From: Anaerolineae bacterium
Lineage (GTDB): Bacteria; Chloroflexota; Anaerolineae; Aggregatilineales; Phototrophicaceae
Length of the DNA: 35,223 bases
Direction: 5' to 3'
Assembly: GCA_022822305.1 (NCBI GenBank)
Contig: JAJEBY010000012.1
Span: 1 to 35,223, forward strand
Positions 1 to 6,962 of this stretch are shown piece by piece. The notes under the pieces were generated by a model. The model saw nothing but the letters and a program-made list of their open reading frames with translations. It made no database searches and was not told where the DNA came from. A program made the position numbers and the translations under genes. The number at the start of each line of letters is the position of its first letter. Within the stretch, counting starts at the first letter, position 1.

Positions 1-2
1 CC

Positions 3-116
3 CGGGGTGCGCTCGCATACTACATCGAAGGGTGGTACAACCGCCGACGGTTGCACTCAGCACTCGGCTACATGAGTCCAATGCAATTTGAAGCGCAGGA
101 GAGTAGACAATCTTAG
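3..116 (+). CDS. IS3-family transposase OrfB, C-terminal end (partial)
   Basis: The first 114 bases encode the last 37 residues of an integrase-core (DDE) transposase. The segment YIEGWYNRRRLHSALGY followed by SPMQFE is the hallmark C-terminal end of IS3-family OrfB proteins, just after the catalytic glutamate region. The reading frame is open from base 3 and stops at TAG 114-116. The rest of the gene lies outside the window, so intactness cannot be judged. It is followed within about 25 bp by what looks like the right end of the element. Confidence 0.88.
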   Translation, partial: RGALAYYIEGWYNRRRLHSALGYMSPMQFEAQESRQS

Positions 117-141
117 AGTCCACTATAACGGGTCAAGATCA
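117..141 (+). mobile_element. Probable right terminal inverted repeat of the IS3-family element
   Basis: The 25 bp after the transposase stop end in CA, as IS3-family ends usually do. Immediately to the right, from 142-143, begins a sequence (CCGAAGCATCAGGGA) that occurs uninterrupted at 5997-6012 inside a longer CCCCGGCCCCCACCCC context. The left part of that repeat is missing here, so the junction at about 141/142 fits insertion of the element into a resident repeat. The left end is outside the window, so the inverted repeat itself could not be matched. Confidence 0.6.
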
Positions 142-153
142 TCCGAAGCATCA

Positions 154-640
154 GGGAAGGGGAGCGTCGCCGTTTGCGATAGGGAACGCAAATTGCGCTA
201 TTGTCTCATTTCTGCGAGGCGCCACGCCGGTCTATTAAGCATTTTCGCGTCACCTTTGCAATACCAAGCACGCCTTGCAATTGTCGCGTGTACCGGCGGG
301 CGACTTTATTGGTTGCGCCTGCAAGGCTTGTCCGCTTTTTCTACCCCATCCCCCGGCCCCTTCCCCAGCGAGCTAGGGAAGGGGAGCGTCGCCGTTAGCG
401 ATAGGAAACGCAAATTGCACTACAGTCTCATTTCTGCGAGGCGCCACGCCGGTTTATTCCGCATTTTCGCGTCACCTTTGCAATACCAAGCAAGCCTTGC
501 AATTTTCGAGTGTATTGGCGGACGACTTTATTGGTTGCGCCTGCAAGGCTTGTCCGCTTTTTCTACCCCATCCCCCGGCCCTGGCCCCCCATACATCCCC
601 CCCGTTTTTCGGGGGGCGTCCCAGCGAGCTAGGGAAGGGG
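154..640. repeat. Tandem composite intergenic repeat, about 222 bp unit
   Basis: Two diverged copies start at the same GGGAAGGGGAGC phrase: 154-375 and 376-631, with the start of a third at 632. The copies share long blocks such as TCTCATTTCTGCGAGGCGCC and TGCAAGGCTTGTCCGC and differ by scattered substitutions. The second carries an extra insert near 584-620. Each unit ends in a C-rich/G-rich inverted repeat (CCCCTTCCC ... GGGAAGGGG, 358-384). Open frames run through it but follow the repeat and look like no protein, so I treat it as non-coding. Confidence 0.8.
597..616. repeat. C6/G6 hairpin inside the composite repeat
   Basis: A run of C (597-603) and a run of six G (611-616) flank a GTTTTTC loop, giving a strong stem of about seven pairs. 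No T-run follows on either strand, so it is not a standard intrinsic terminator. It is present only in the second repeat copy, in the extra insert. Confidence 0.6.
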
Positions 641-784
641 AGCTAATCTTGGCGGATTCCACAGAATTCTGATGCGTCTTGCAAGGATTAACACTGTGAA
701 TCGTCGCAAAATCGGTGTTTTCCAGGTAGTGTTGCGTAAGTTTCGCAGTAGCGGACAACCCTTACAATTGTCGCGTGTAACGAC

Positions 785-810
785 GGGCGACTCACAGAGT
801 CGCCCCTACA
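785..810 (+). repeat. 26-bp palindromic intergenic repeat (TC/GA stem type)
   Basis: Arms GGGCGACTC and GAGTCGCCC around an ACA loop, followed by CCTACA. A linker (AATTGTCGCGTGTAACGGC) and a decayed copy (GGGCGACC ... GGTTGCGCC, 827-850) follow. The same decayed form is seen at about 299-320 and 522-542. Confidence 0.85.
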
Positions 811-982
811 ATTGTCGCGTGTAACGGCGGGCGACCTTATTGGTTGCGCCTGGAGTGTTACCGGTATTGATTTAGGACCCTCCTTGCGGGTGGTTTGCTA
901 GACCGCATCTGTTTTCTGTGCTACCGTAAAATCAGGATAAATGCGGCGCGCGCATTGAGCGCCGTGTGGAAAGGAATTGGCA

Positions 983-2314
983 ATGCTTGGTAAATTGGGA
1001 TTGAAATTGATAGTTTTGGCTATTGTTTTAGTCATGCCGTTCGCGGGCATAAGCGCCGACAGCCACTGCGAATTCGCCGACGAGACGATTAGGTTTGGCG
1101 GCATCGCGCCTTTGTCGCCACCCGGGGCGACGGGGGCGGGCGTCATCGTTGACTGGGCTATGCAGCAGGCGGCGGCGGATATCAATGCCGATTGCGGCAT
1201 CGACATTGCCGGCGTCAATCATCGGCTGGAAGTGATCACCGGTGATTCCGAAGGCATATCCGAGCGCGGTCAGGCGCTGGCGGAGCGCTGGATCTTTGAA
1301 GACGAGGTGCATGGCGTGGTCGGCGGTTATCACAGCGCGGTGGCGCTGGCGATGATGAAACTGACGCAGGAGAATCGCATTCCCACCATATTCGCCGGGC
1401 CCTGGAACGACAACATCACCGCCAACGGCATCATCGAATTCGAGGGCAGGCCACCGCGCATCGATGACGGGGTTGACTACATCTTCCGGACGTCGCCGGC
1501 TAATTCCATGGTGGCGGCGGTCGCGGCCAATTGGATGATCGAGCTGGGCTTGGAAGACGTGATCATCATGACGGAAAACACCGATTACGGCATACCGGCG
1601 GCGGCGGACGAGCGGGCGCTGCTGGAAGCGGCCGGCATCGCCGTTGAGCAATACAACGTGGAATTGGGCACGGAAGACTTCGTCCCCATCCTCAGTCGTG
1701 TATTGGCGCGCCCCGAACCGCCGGACGCCATTCGTAATCTGATCACCGGGGAGACCGGATTCAACCTCAATCAGCAGATGGCGGAGCTTGGCATTACGCC
1801 CAGCGCAGACACGATCTGCATCGCCGAGAGCTTCGCCAATGATTCGGCGCAGTTCTGGGCGGCGGTACCGGATGGCAATTACTGCGCCTTCACTCGCACC
1901 GGGGCCACGCCAGCGCTTTTCGGTGACATGGCGCATGCCCTAAACGCGAGCTACAACGAAGCCTGGGGCGGCATCGCGCCCAGTTTCGCCATGGAACCGT
2001 ACGACAGCGTCCGCCTGCTGGCGCAAGCGATGGACCTGGCTGATACCTACACCGATGCTGCCGCCGTTGTCGCCGCGCTGGAAACGATCGATGTCGAGCT
2101 GGCTCAGGGGCGCTACTACTTTGAATATGGCAGCCACAATCCTGAGATTCCGGAGGGGACGCCGACCTTCATGTGGCATCAGTGGCCCGATCCGATCGTG
2201 GTGATGATGCAATATTACGCGCAGGAGCAGGACTCGCTGGATGCGGCCGTGATCTATCCGTCGGTATACCAGACGCACGACACGTCGTATATCGAGCCGG
2301 GCACATCGCCCTGA
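983..2314 (+). CDS. ABC-type substrate-binding protein, branched-chain amino acid (LivK-like) class
   Basis: A 443-residue secreted binding protein of periplasmic-binding-protein type I fold (Peripla_BP_6 family). These proteins capture amino acids, amides or urea outside the membrane and hand them to a permease. An N-terminal hydrophobic signal peptide (about residues 1-25, likely cut after AGISA) precedes the IRFGGIAPLSPPGA segment typical of the family's first strand. Repeated VVGGYHSAVALAM- and VAAVAANWM-like stretches mark the two lobes. ATG 983 is chosen over TTG 977 because GGAAAGGA lies at 968-975, 7 nt before ATG. No permease or ATPase gene is adjacent, so the ligand cannot be inferred. 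The family call is firm; substrate is unknown. Confidence 0.85.
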   Translation: MLGKLGLKLIVLAIVLVMPFAGISADSHCEFADETIRFGGIAPLSPPGATGAGVIVDWAMQQAAADINADCGIDIAGVNHRLEVITGDSEGISERGQALAERWIFEDEVHGVVGGYHSAVALAMMKLTQENRIPTIFAGPWNDNITANGIIEFEGRPPRIDDGVDYIFRTSPANSMVAAVAANWMIELGLEDVIIMTENTDYGIPAAADERALLEAAGIAVEQYNVELGTEDFVPILSRVLARPEPPDAIRNLITGETGFNLNQQMAELGITPSADTICIAESFANDSAQFWAAVPDGNYCAFTRTGATPALFGDMAHALNASYNEAWGGIAPSFAMEPYDSVRLLAQAMDLADTYTDAAAVVAALETIDVELAQGRYYFEYGSHNPEIPEGTPTFMWHQWPDPIVVMMQYYAQEQDSLDAAVIYPSVYQTHDTSYIEPGTSP

Positions 2315-2355
2315 TTCAGTCTGCGGCTGCATAGGCGAGATTCAATTCAGTGACG

Positions 2356-2381
2356 AGACGGGTGGGACGCGAGTCCCGTCT
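2356..2381. terminator. Hairpin between converging genes, probable terminator
   Basis: AGACGGG (2356-2362) pairs with CCCGTCT (2375-2381). A nested alternative stem GGGAC/GTCCC closes a GCGA tetraloop. On the + strand it is followed by GTTTCGTTCTTT, moderately T-rich. It sits 41 bp after the binding-protein stop and 40 bp beyond the stop of the converging gene, as expected of a bidirectional terminator. Confidence 0.6.
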
Positions 2382-2421
2382 GTTTCGTTCTTTGCGGCAA
2401 GATTCGCGATATAGCCGGCGC

Positions 2422-2955
2422 TCAGCACCAATCGAAAGCCTGGCGCGTGCGGCGGACCCGCGCGCGCACGGAGGGCGCTTCTTCCCGTTCGGCAGCGGCC
2501 AGCAGTTCTCGGGCGGCAGCGCGATAGGCGGGGTGCTGATCGGCGAGGGCGGCTGCGCCGTGAACGCTCCAGGCGCGGATGAAGGTGTTGTCGCTGACCG
2601 CGAGCGCGCGCAATGCCCTCATCAGCGGCTCGGCCAGCGCTTCTGGCACGTTCAGCGTATCCAATATTTGCAGCACATGGATTTGCGGCAGCCAGCTGGT
2701 CTGGCGCAGCAGCAGCCCCAGTAGCGTGGCAGTTTGGCCGGCGGAAAGCTGCGCGGCGGTAATGCCGTAATGCTTGAGCAGCCAGGTGGCGGCGGTTTGC
2801 AGATTGGTATCGTCGCTGGCGGCGAAATCGCATAATTCCGTGATCAGGTCCGCATCAGGGCGGAAATTGGCGGCGAAGTCTTCCAGGGCATCTGTGCGTT
2901 TGCCATCAAAGCCGAAGAGCGCGCTTGCCAGCGCATGGCTTGCCGATGAGGTCAT
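2422..2955 (-). CDS. HEAT-like alpha-helical repeat protein of unknown function
   Basis: A 177-residue all-helical protein. Segments such as LITELCDFAASDDTNLQTAA, ATLLGLLLRQTSWLPQ and FIRAWSVHGAAALADQHP have the hydrophobic spacing of HEAT or armadillo-type helical hairpins, about three or four of them. No catalytic motif is visible. Its ATG overlaps the stop codon of the upstream DUF1801-like gene by ATGA (2952-2955), so the two are probably translationally coupled and may act together. I do not recognise a specific family; it could be a small scaffold or a distant DNA-alkylation-repair-type helical protein, without evidence for either. Confidence 0.7.
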   Translation of the reverse strand: MTSSASHALASALFGFDGKRTDALEDFAANFRPDADLITELCDFAASDDTNLQTAATWLLKHYGITAAQLSAGQTATLLGLLLRQTSWLPQIHVLQILDTLNVPEALAEPLMRALRALAVSDNTFIRAWSVHGAAALADQHPAYRAAARELLAAAEREEAPSVRARVRRTRQAFDWC

Positions 2956-3353
2956 TTCAGTTTGGGCAGGTGCTGGCTGGCGAGCTCGACCAGTAGGCGA
3001 ACGGCGGGGCTTTCCAGTTGTTCCGCGTCACGGATTTTGATATGCCGCAGCTCTTTGCCCGCGCCTTCCAGCAAGCCTTCCGGATCGGGCAGGTCGGCGC
3101 CATACAAGAATCCCAGGTTGAGATGCTTCTTGAAGGGCGCCAGGTAGCAGAAATGCTCGGACATTTTTTTGGGTCCGATGCCGTAGCCGGCGATTTTCTG
3201 CCGCGCCCAGGGCACTTCGGTGATGCCGGGCATGACATCGGCCAGCAGGGCGCGCGCGGCGCGGGCGAGCGTTTGGATTTCGGCTGGGGCGGCGGCGATG
3301 ACGTCGTCGAATGTGCCGTTGCCGCCGACGGTTTTGATGTTGAGCTCGGTCAT
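2952..3353 (-). CDS. DUF1801 / YdhG-like domain protein
   Basis: A 133-residue protein with the features of the DUF1801 (YdhG-like, frataxin-fold-like) family: an early AAAPAEIQTLARAARALL helix, a PGITEVPWARQKIAGYG strand-turn, then a SEHFCYLAPFKKHLNLGF strand pair and a C-terminal SPAVRLLVELASQHL helix. Family members are small cytoplasmic proteins whose biochemical role is poorly settled. The upstream region has a weak purine-rich site (GAGAGA). It leads a two-gene unit, sharing ATGA with the HEAT-like gene. No unusual residues noted. Confidence 0.8.
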   Translation of the reverse strand: MTELNIKTVGGNGTFDDVIAAAPAEIQTLARAARALLADVMPGITEVPWARQKIAGYGIGPKKMSEHFCYLAPFKKHLNLGFLYGADLPDPEGLLEGAGKELRHIKIRDAEQLESPAVRLLVELASQHLPKLK

Positions 3354-3448
3354 GGTTGCGTCTCTCTGCTCGTGAAAGTATCCGGATTTTAGCGATGCGC
3401 GGGGTTGAGCGCCATATTTGGAAGATGCGGGCGTCTCGGCGTAGGTGA

Positions 3449-3473
3449 ATCAACCACAGAGGGCACAGAGGAG
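3449..3473. repeat. CACAGAG-type dispersed repeat
   Basis: Contains AACCACAGAGGGCACAGAGG. Related copies occur at 5886-5915 (degenerate), 24074-24103 and 33321-33345, always between genes or at gene ends. Function unknown. Confidence 0.7.
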
Positions 3474-3516
3474 GGGCGAGCCGGTGGCACGCCCGTACAT
3501 GGCTTTGCGCACTGGC

Positions 3517-3573
3517 GGGCGACCTGATAGGTCGCCCCTGTTCTGGAGGGCGTCCCGGCGAGACGCCCCTACA
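3517..3573 (+). repeat. Pair of palindromic intergenic repeats
   Basis: First copy 3517-3540 has arms GGGCGACCT/AGGTCGCCC with a GAT loop. The second, 3548-3573, has outer arms GGGCGTC/GACGCCC and ends CCTACA. Both lie in the same orientation, as in other clusters in the window. Confidence 0.85.
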
Positions 3574-3645
3574 TTTTTGATGTATTGAGACGGGATTGTG
3601 GGTTGTGAAATCGTCAATTGCTTGGTCGTGGTCGGTATAGATGAT

Positions 3646-3673
3646 TTGATTCCCGGGGTTCAGCGTATACAAT
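3646..3673 (+). promoter_or_regulatory. Sigma-70-like promoter for the PLP-enzyme gene
   Basis: TTGATT at 3646-3651 and TACAAT at 3668-3673 are separated by 16 bp. The -10 matches consensus at five of six positions. It ends about 35 bp before the start codon, leaving a short leader. Confidence 0.5.
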
Positions 3674-3708
3674 AGCCAAACCTTTCAGCCCCGAAAATAG
3701 AAAGCGTG

Positions 3709-4908
3709 ATGATGACCACCGACAGCTTGCTCAAATGGCGCGAGGAATTTCCCATCCTCAGCCGCTGCAATTATCTGATCAGCAATTCGCTGGGCGCGAT
3801 GCCGCGCGGCGTTTATGACAGCTTGCGCTATTACGCCGATACCTGGGCCGAGCAAGGCGTATCGGCTTGGGGCACGGGCTGGTTCGAGCTGCCGGGGACC
3901 GTCGGCGACAAGATTGCGCCGTTGATGGGCGCGGCGCCGGGGACGGTGCTGGCGCATCAAAACGCCAGCATCGCCAACAGCATCTTGTTTGGCGCTTTGG
4001 ATTTCAGCGATCCGCGGCGCGATAAGGTGGTGATCACCGAGCTGGATTTCCCCAGCGATGTCTACGCCTTGCGCAGCTGGATGCCGGATCACATACGCGT
4101 CCAGATGGTGAAATCGCCCGATGGCATCACCATCGATACGGACGAACTGCTCGATGCCATCGACGAAAGCACGCGGCTGGTCAGCGTGTCGCATGTGCTC
4201 TTCCGCAGCGCCTATATTATGCCGGCCAAGGCCATCGTGGAGAAAGCGCACAGCGTGGGCGCGCAGGTCGTCTTCAACGGTTATCACAGCGTCGGCGTGA
4301 TTCCGGTCGAGGTAGAAGCCTGGAATGTCGATTTCTATATCGGCGGCGTGCTCAAGTGGCTGTGCGGCGGACCCGGCGGCGTATTCATGTACGCGCGTCC
4401 CGATCTGCTGCCGAGCCTGCATCCCAAGGTTACCGGCTGGTTCGCGCATCGCAGTCCTTTCAGTTTCGATGTCGAGCGGCTGGAGCTGCGCGAAGATGCT
4501 TATCGGCTGATGAACGGCACGCCGGGCATCGCTTCGCTGCACGCGATCCAACCGGGCGTGGAGATCGTGGCCGAGGTCGGCGTGGCCGCCATCCGCGAGA
4601 AATCGATGCGGCAGACGGCGTTGATCATTGAGCTGGCTGATGAACAGGGCTACGAGGTGGTATCGCCGCGCGATGCGTCCGCGCGCGCTGGCACGGTGAC
4701 GGTCAATCCGCCGCAGGCCTACGAGGTCTCCTGCGAGTTGCTTTCGCGCAATATCAAGGTCGACTTCCGTCCCAAAGCCGGCATCCGCATCGCGCCTCAT
4801 TTCTACAATCGCGATGACGAAGTGCGGCAGGCGATGACGGCCATCAGCGAGATTTTGGCCGATGGCAGCTGGCAGCGCCATCAGCAGGCGGCAGGCGTCG
4901 CGACCTGA
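3709..4908 (+). CDS. Kynureninase-like PLP-dependent enzyme (aminotransferase class V fold)
   Basis: About 399 residues, the usual length for fold-type I PLP enzymes of the class V/kynureninase group. These act in the cytoplasm on amino-acid substrates (C-C or C-S cleavage, or transamination). Visible are HQNASIANS (phosphate-binding turn, about residues 83-91), the Schiff-base lysine in GGVLKWLCGGPGG (Lys about 216), and ending motifs IRIAPHFYN. The segment before the lysine reads FNGYHSVG where most relatives have D-x-x-[HQ]-S-x-G, so the Asp that contacts the pyridine nitrogen is Asn (codon AAC 4276-4278). Start could be GTG 3706, ATG 3709 or ATG 3712. The oxidoreductase gene follows 51 bp later on the same strand. 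Exact substrate is not assignable. Confidence 0.8.
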   Translation: MMTTDSLLKWREEFPILSRCNYLISNSLGAMPRGVYDSLRYYADTWAEQGVSAWGTGWFELPGTVGDKIAPLMGAAPGTVLAHQNASIANSILFGALDFSDPRRDKVVITELDFPSDVYALRSWMPDHIRVQMVKSPDGITIDTDELLDAIDESTRLVSVSHVLFRSAYIMPAKAIVEKAHSVGAQVVFNGYHSVGVIPVEVEAWNVDFYIGGVLKWLCGGPGGVFMYARPDLLPSLHPKVTGWFAHRSPFSFDVERLELREDAYRLMNGTPGIASLHAIQPGVEIVAEVGVAAIREKSMRQTALIIELADEQGYEVVSPRDASARAGTVTVNPPQAYEVSCELLSRNIKVDFRPKAGIRIAPHFYNRDDEVRQAMTAISEILADGSWQRHQQAAGVAT

Positions 4909-4959
4909 GGCGCGAACGCGCGCTAAATCTGCAAGGCAATTACGGACGGGGAGCAATCC

Positions 4960-5889
4960 ATGACACAGATTGGCATCATGATCGAAGGCCAGGATGGCTT
5001 GAACTGGCCGCGCTGGAAGCGGATTCTGCAGACCGCGGAAGATTGCGGCTATCAGAGCGTCTTCCGGTCCGATCACTTCAGCAATGCCTCGGGTCCCGCC
5101 AAGGACTCGCTGGAAGTCTGGATCTCGCTGGCTTACGCCGCCAGCCACACCGAGCGCATCGAATTCGGTCCGCTGGTGACGCCGATAACTTTTCGTCATC
5201 CCGCCATGAACCTGCGCTACGCGACCGCCGTCGATGACCTCAGCGGCGGACGGCTGGTTTATGGATTGGGCGCCGGCTGGCAAGACCGGGAACATCGGCA
5301 ATTCGGCGTGCCCTTTCACGATTTTTCGACGCGATTCCGCATGCTGGAAGAGGCGCTCGAGCTGACGGCGCGGCTGCTGCGCAGCGACGCGCCTTGTGAT
5401 TTCCAGGGCGAGTTTTATCAGCTGGACGATGCCATCTTGCTGCCGCGTCCGGCGCGGCCCGGCGGACCGCCGATCCTGATCGGCGGCAGCGGACCCAAGA
5501 AGACGTTGCCGCTGGCGGCCAAATACGCGGCCGAGTGGAATGCGGCTTTCATCAGCCTCGATACTTACCGGGCACGCAAGGCGCGGCTGGCCGAATGCCT
5601 GCAGCAGCAGGGACGCGCGGCCGACGATATCAAGCGCTCGCTGATGACCCGCGTGATCTATCGCCCGACTGAAGCGCAGTTGGATGCCCATTTGCATGAG
5701 AACGGTCTGGACGCGGCGGAGCTCGAGGCGCGCGGATTGATTGTCGGCAGCGGAAGCGCGGTCGTCGATCAGCTCAGTCGCTGGGTTGAAGCCGGCGTCG
5801 AGCGCTTCATGCTGCAGTGGGTCGAGCTGGATGATATGGCGAATTTGGAGTTGCTGGCGCGGGATGTGCTGCCGCAATTTTCTGATTAA
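4960..5889 (+). CDS. LLM-class (luciferase-like) F420-type oxidoreductase
   Basis: A 309-residue TIM-barrel protein of the bacterial luciferase-like superfamily. The order of motifs fits the F420-dependent subgroup: IGIMIEGQDGLNW at the first strand, FRSDHF (about 35-40), RIEFGPLVTPITFRHPA (67-83), then DLSGGRLVYGLGAGW (about 93-107), which forms the cofactor phosphate site, and GGPPILIGGSG (about 168-178). Such enzymes transfer hydride between F420 or FMN and diverse substrates. A good site GGGGAG (4949-4954) precedes the ATG. It probably shares a transcript with the upstream PLP enzyme. Cofactor (F420 versus FMN) is inferred from similarity of motifs only. Confidence 0.85.
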   Translation: MTQIGIMIEGQDGLNWPRWKRILQTAEDCGYQSVFRSDHFSNASGPAKDSLEVWISLAYAASHTERIEFGPLVTPITFRHPAMNLRYATAVDDLSGGRLVYGLGAGWQDREHRQFGVPFHDFSTRFRMLEEALELTARLLRSDAPCDFQGEFYQLDDAILLPRPARPGGPPILIGGSGPKKTLPLAAKYAAEWNAAFISLDTYRARKARLAECLQQQGRAADDIKRSLMTRVIYRPTEAQLDAHLHENGLDAAELEARGLIVGSGSAVVDQLSRWVEAGVERFMLQWVELDDMANLELLARDVLPQFSD

Positions 5890-6279
5890 CCACCGAAGGC
5901 GCAGATAGCACAGAGGATGCGCCTGCGAAGAAAGACAGAATTTGTTCGAGAATTCGTCATGCTTGCGGGCTTTCCAACCCCACCCCCGGCCCCCACCCCG
6001 AAGCATCAGGGAGGGGGAGCTTGCGTAGCGCGACCCCGCTCATATTCACGAGTTACGTAGACTTTAGTCGTCAGAGAGAGACAAGCACACATATCATACA
6101 GACGTAAATTATATGGAACCAACCGAAATTCCAGAAACAGAATACCACAGGGCTGAAAAGATAGTCCAATCGTTGTTCAACTCAGATAATGATGACCGCG
6201 AAGAACCATCGCAATAACATCCCTCGAAAATCACACTTGGCAATCGCCATAACACCGCAGAAAGTACATGACAAACTGC
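5890..6279. other. Repeat-rich, AT-richer intergenic island
   Basis: The left part has a degenerate CACAGAG repeat starting at the oxidoreductase stop codon, then the complete C-rich/G-rich repeat (about 5978-6020) that is interrupted by the IS element at the left edge of the window. From about 6045 the composition becomes visibly AT-richer than the surrounding genes, up to the coiled-coil gene. Apart from a possible 34-residue frame I see no gene. Confidence 0.6.
6113..6217 (+). CDS. Possible small protein, 34 residues (low support)
   Basis: An ATG at 6113 opens a 34-codon frame ending TAA at 6217, encoding an acidic peptide (MEPTEIPETEYHRAEKIVQS ...). The stretch is AT-richer than neighbouring genes and the codons look protein-like, but no convincing ribosome site precedes it. 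It may be a short gene, or a remnant of a longer transferred gene. It lies directly upstream of the promoter of the coiled-coil gene. Confidence 0.25.
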   Translation: MEPTEIPETEYHRAEKIVQSLFNSDNDDREEPSQ

Positions 6280-6308
6280 TTGACATTCGATATGGCGTTT
6301 GCTATATT
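6280..6308 (+). promoter_or_regulatory. Strong sigma-70-like promoter for the coiled-coil gene
   Basis: TTGACA (6280-6285, perfect) and TATATT (6303-6308, five of six) lie 17 bp apart, the optimal spacing. The start codon follows 29 bp after the -10. This is among the best-matching promoters in the window. Confidence 0.75.
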
Positions 6309-6337
6309 CGCGATAGAAGCTCTTGGGGGGTACGACT

Positions 6338-6676
6338 ATGGAAAACGGCGAAATCCTGACGAAAGCAGACTTAAAGGAATTTGAGGATCGCCAGTTTCGC
6401 TACATTAGCCAACGGCTGGAGTCACATTTTAATCGCACCAAGAATGAGATCAACAATCTCGATAACGGACTGACCGAAAAACTGACTGAAGAGATCAACA
6501 ATCTCGATACCAGACTGACTGAGAAACTGACCGAAGAGATCAGTAGTCTCGATACCAGACTGACTGAAGAGATCGGATCAGTTCGCGCGGCTTCAGAGAC
6601 AGCGCACACTCAAATTCTAGGTGCGCTTGAAGACATAACTGCCAGACTCGAACGCCTCGAGAAGAAACTCGATTAG
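6338..6676 (+). CDS. Small coiled-coil protein with internal 15-residue repeats
   Basis: A 112-residue hydrophilic protein, almost entirely predicted coiled coil. A core of 15-residue repeats reads NNLDNGLTEKLTEE, NNLDTRLTEKLTEE and a shortened SSLDTRLTEE, with hydrophobic residues at heptad-like spacing. The tail ALEDITARLERLEKKLD is again coiled coil. No signal, membrane segment or catalytic motif is seen. ATG 6338 is preferred to TTG 6323, because GGGGGG (6325-6330) then sits 7 nt upstream. The gene is monocistronic, between its own promoter and terminator, in an AT-richer island. Function is unknown; small coiled-coil proteins of this kind may oligomerise or bind partners. Confidence 0.75.
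   Translation: MENGEILTKADLKEFEDRQFRYISQRLESHFNRTKNEINNLDNGLTEKLTEEINNLDTRLTEKLTEEISSLDTRLTEEIGSVRAASETAHTQILGALEDITARLERLEKKLD
6449..6571 (+). repeat. 45-bp in-frame tandem repeats within the coiled-coil gene
   Basis: Units 6449-6493, 6494-6538 and a partial 6539-6571 share ATCAACAATCTCGATA and CTGACTGA blocks. DNA identity between the first two is high, which points to recent expansion by slippage or recombination in multiples of 15 codons. Confidence 0.85.
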
Positions 6677-6707
6677 CTGCTCATCCATAAATTGGTAAAG
6701 CACTTAG

Positions 6708-6730
6708 CCCGCCTGACCAGGCGGGTTTTT
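6708..6730 (+). terminator. Intrinsic terminator of the coiled-coil gene
   Basis: CCCGCCT (6708-6714) pairs with AGGCGGG (6719-6725) around a GACC loop, followed at once by TTTTT. A textbook Rho-independent terminator 32 bp after the stop codon. Confidence 0.92.
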
Positions 6731-6872
6731 GTCTGTTAGGTTTGGTATATGGTTCCCAACAATATGAGGGATTTAGTTGGGAAGACTGAGGGCAGACGTG
6801 AAAATTGCAGTAGCGGACAAGCATCGCAGGGGCGAGCTAGCGGGTCGCACGCCCTATTGGCATTTGGAAGTT

Positions 6873-6898
6873 GGGCGACTGACAGAGTCGCCCCTACA
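6873..6898 (+). repeat. 26-bp palindromic intergenic repeat (TC/GA stem type)
   Basis: GGGCGACTG and GAGTCGCCC arms with one mismatch, ending CCTACA. It is embedded in a 230-bp gap (6731-6962) that otherwise holds only degenerate repeat text (GTAGCGGACAAGC, GGGGCGAGC) and no gene I can support. Confidence 0.8.
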
Positions 6899-6962
6899 AA
6901 TCCTACTATGAATTGTTTGCTTCAGGCTTTTTGGCTTTCGATGGGGCCGGGGGCGAGCGAAC

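Larger units (their letters stand above)
3354..3645. other. Intergenic region with repeat copies
   Basis: No gene seen. It holds a CCACAGAGGGCACAGAGG repeat (3452-3470) and two palindromic repeats (3517-3540 and 3548-3573). The second uses arms GGGCGTC and GACGCCC, a further stem variant. The right end carries the promoter of the following PLP-enzyme gene. Confidence 0.7.

Noticed and set aside
88..672. Open frame through the 222-bp repeats
   Set aside because: The frame follows repeat modules, gives duplicated low-sense protein and begins inside the transposase tail in another frame.
3685..6006. A 773-codon open frame on the minus strand opposite the PLP enzyme and the oxidoreductase
   Set aside because: It is a GC-rich antisense shadow: the + strand genes have clear families and ribosome sites, and this translation shows no fold-like pattern.
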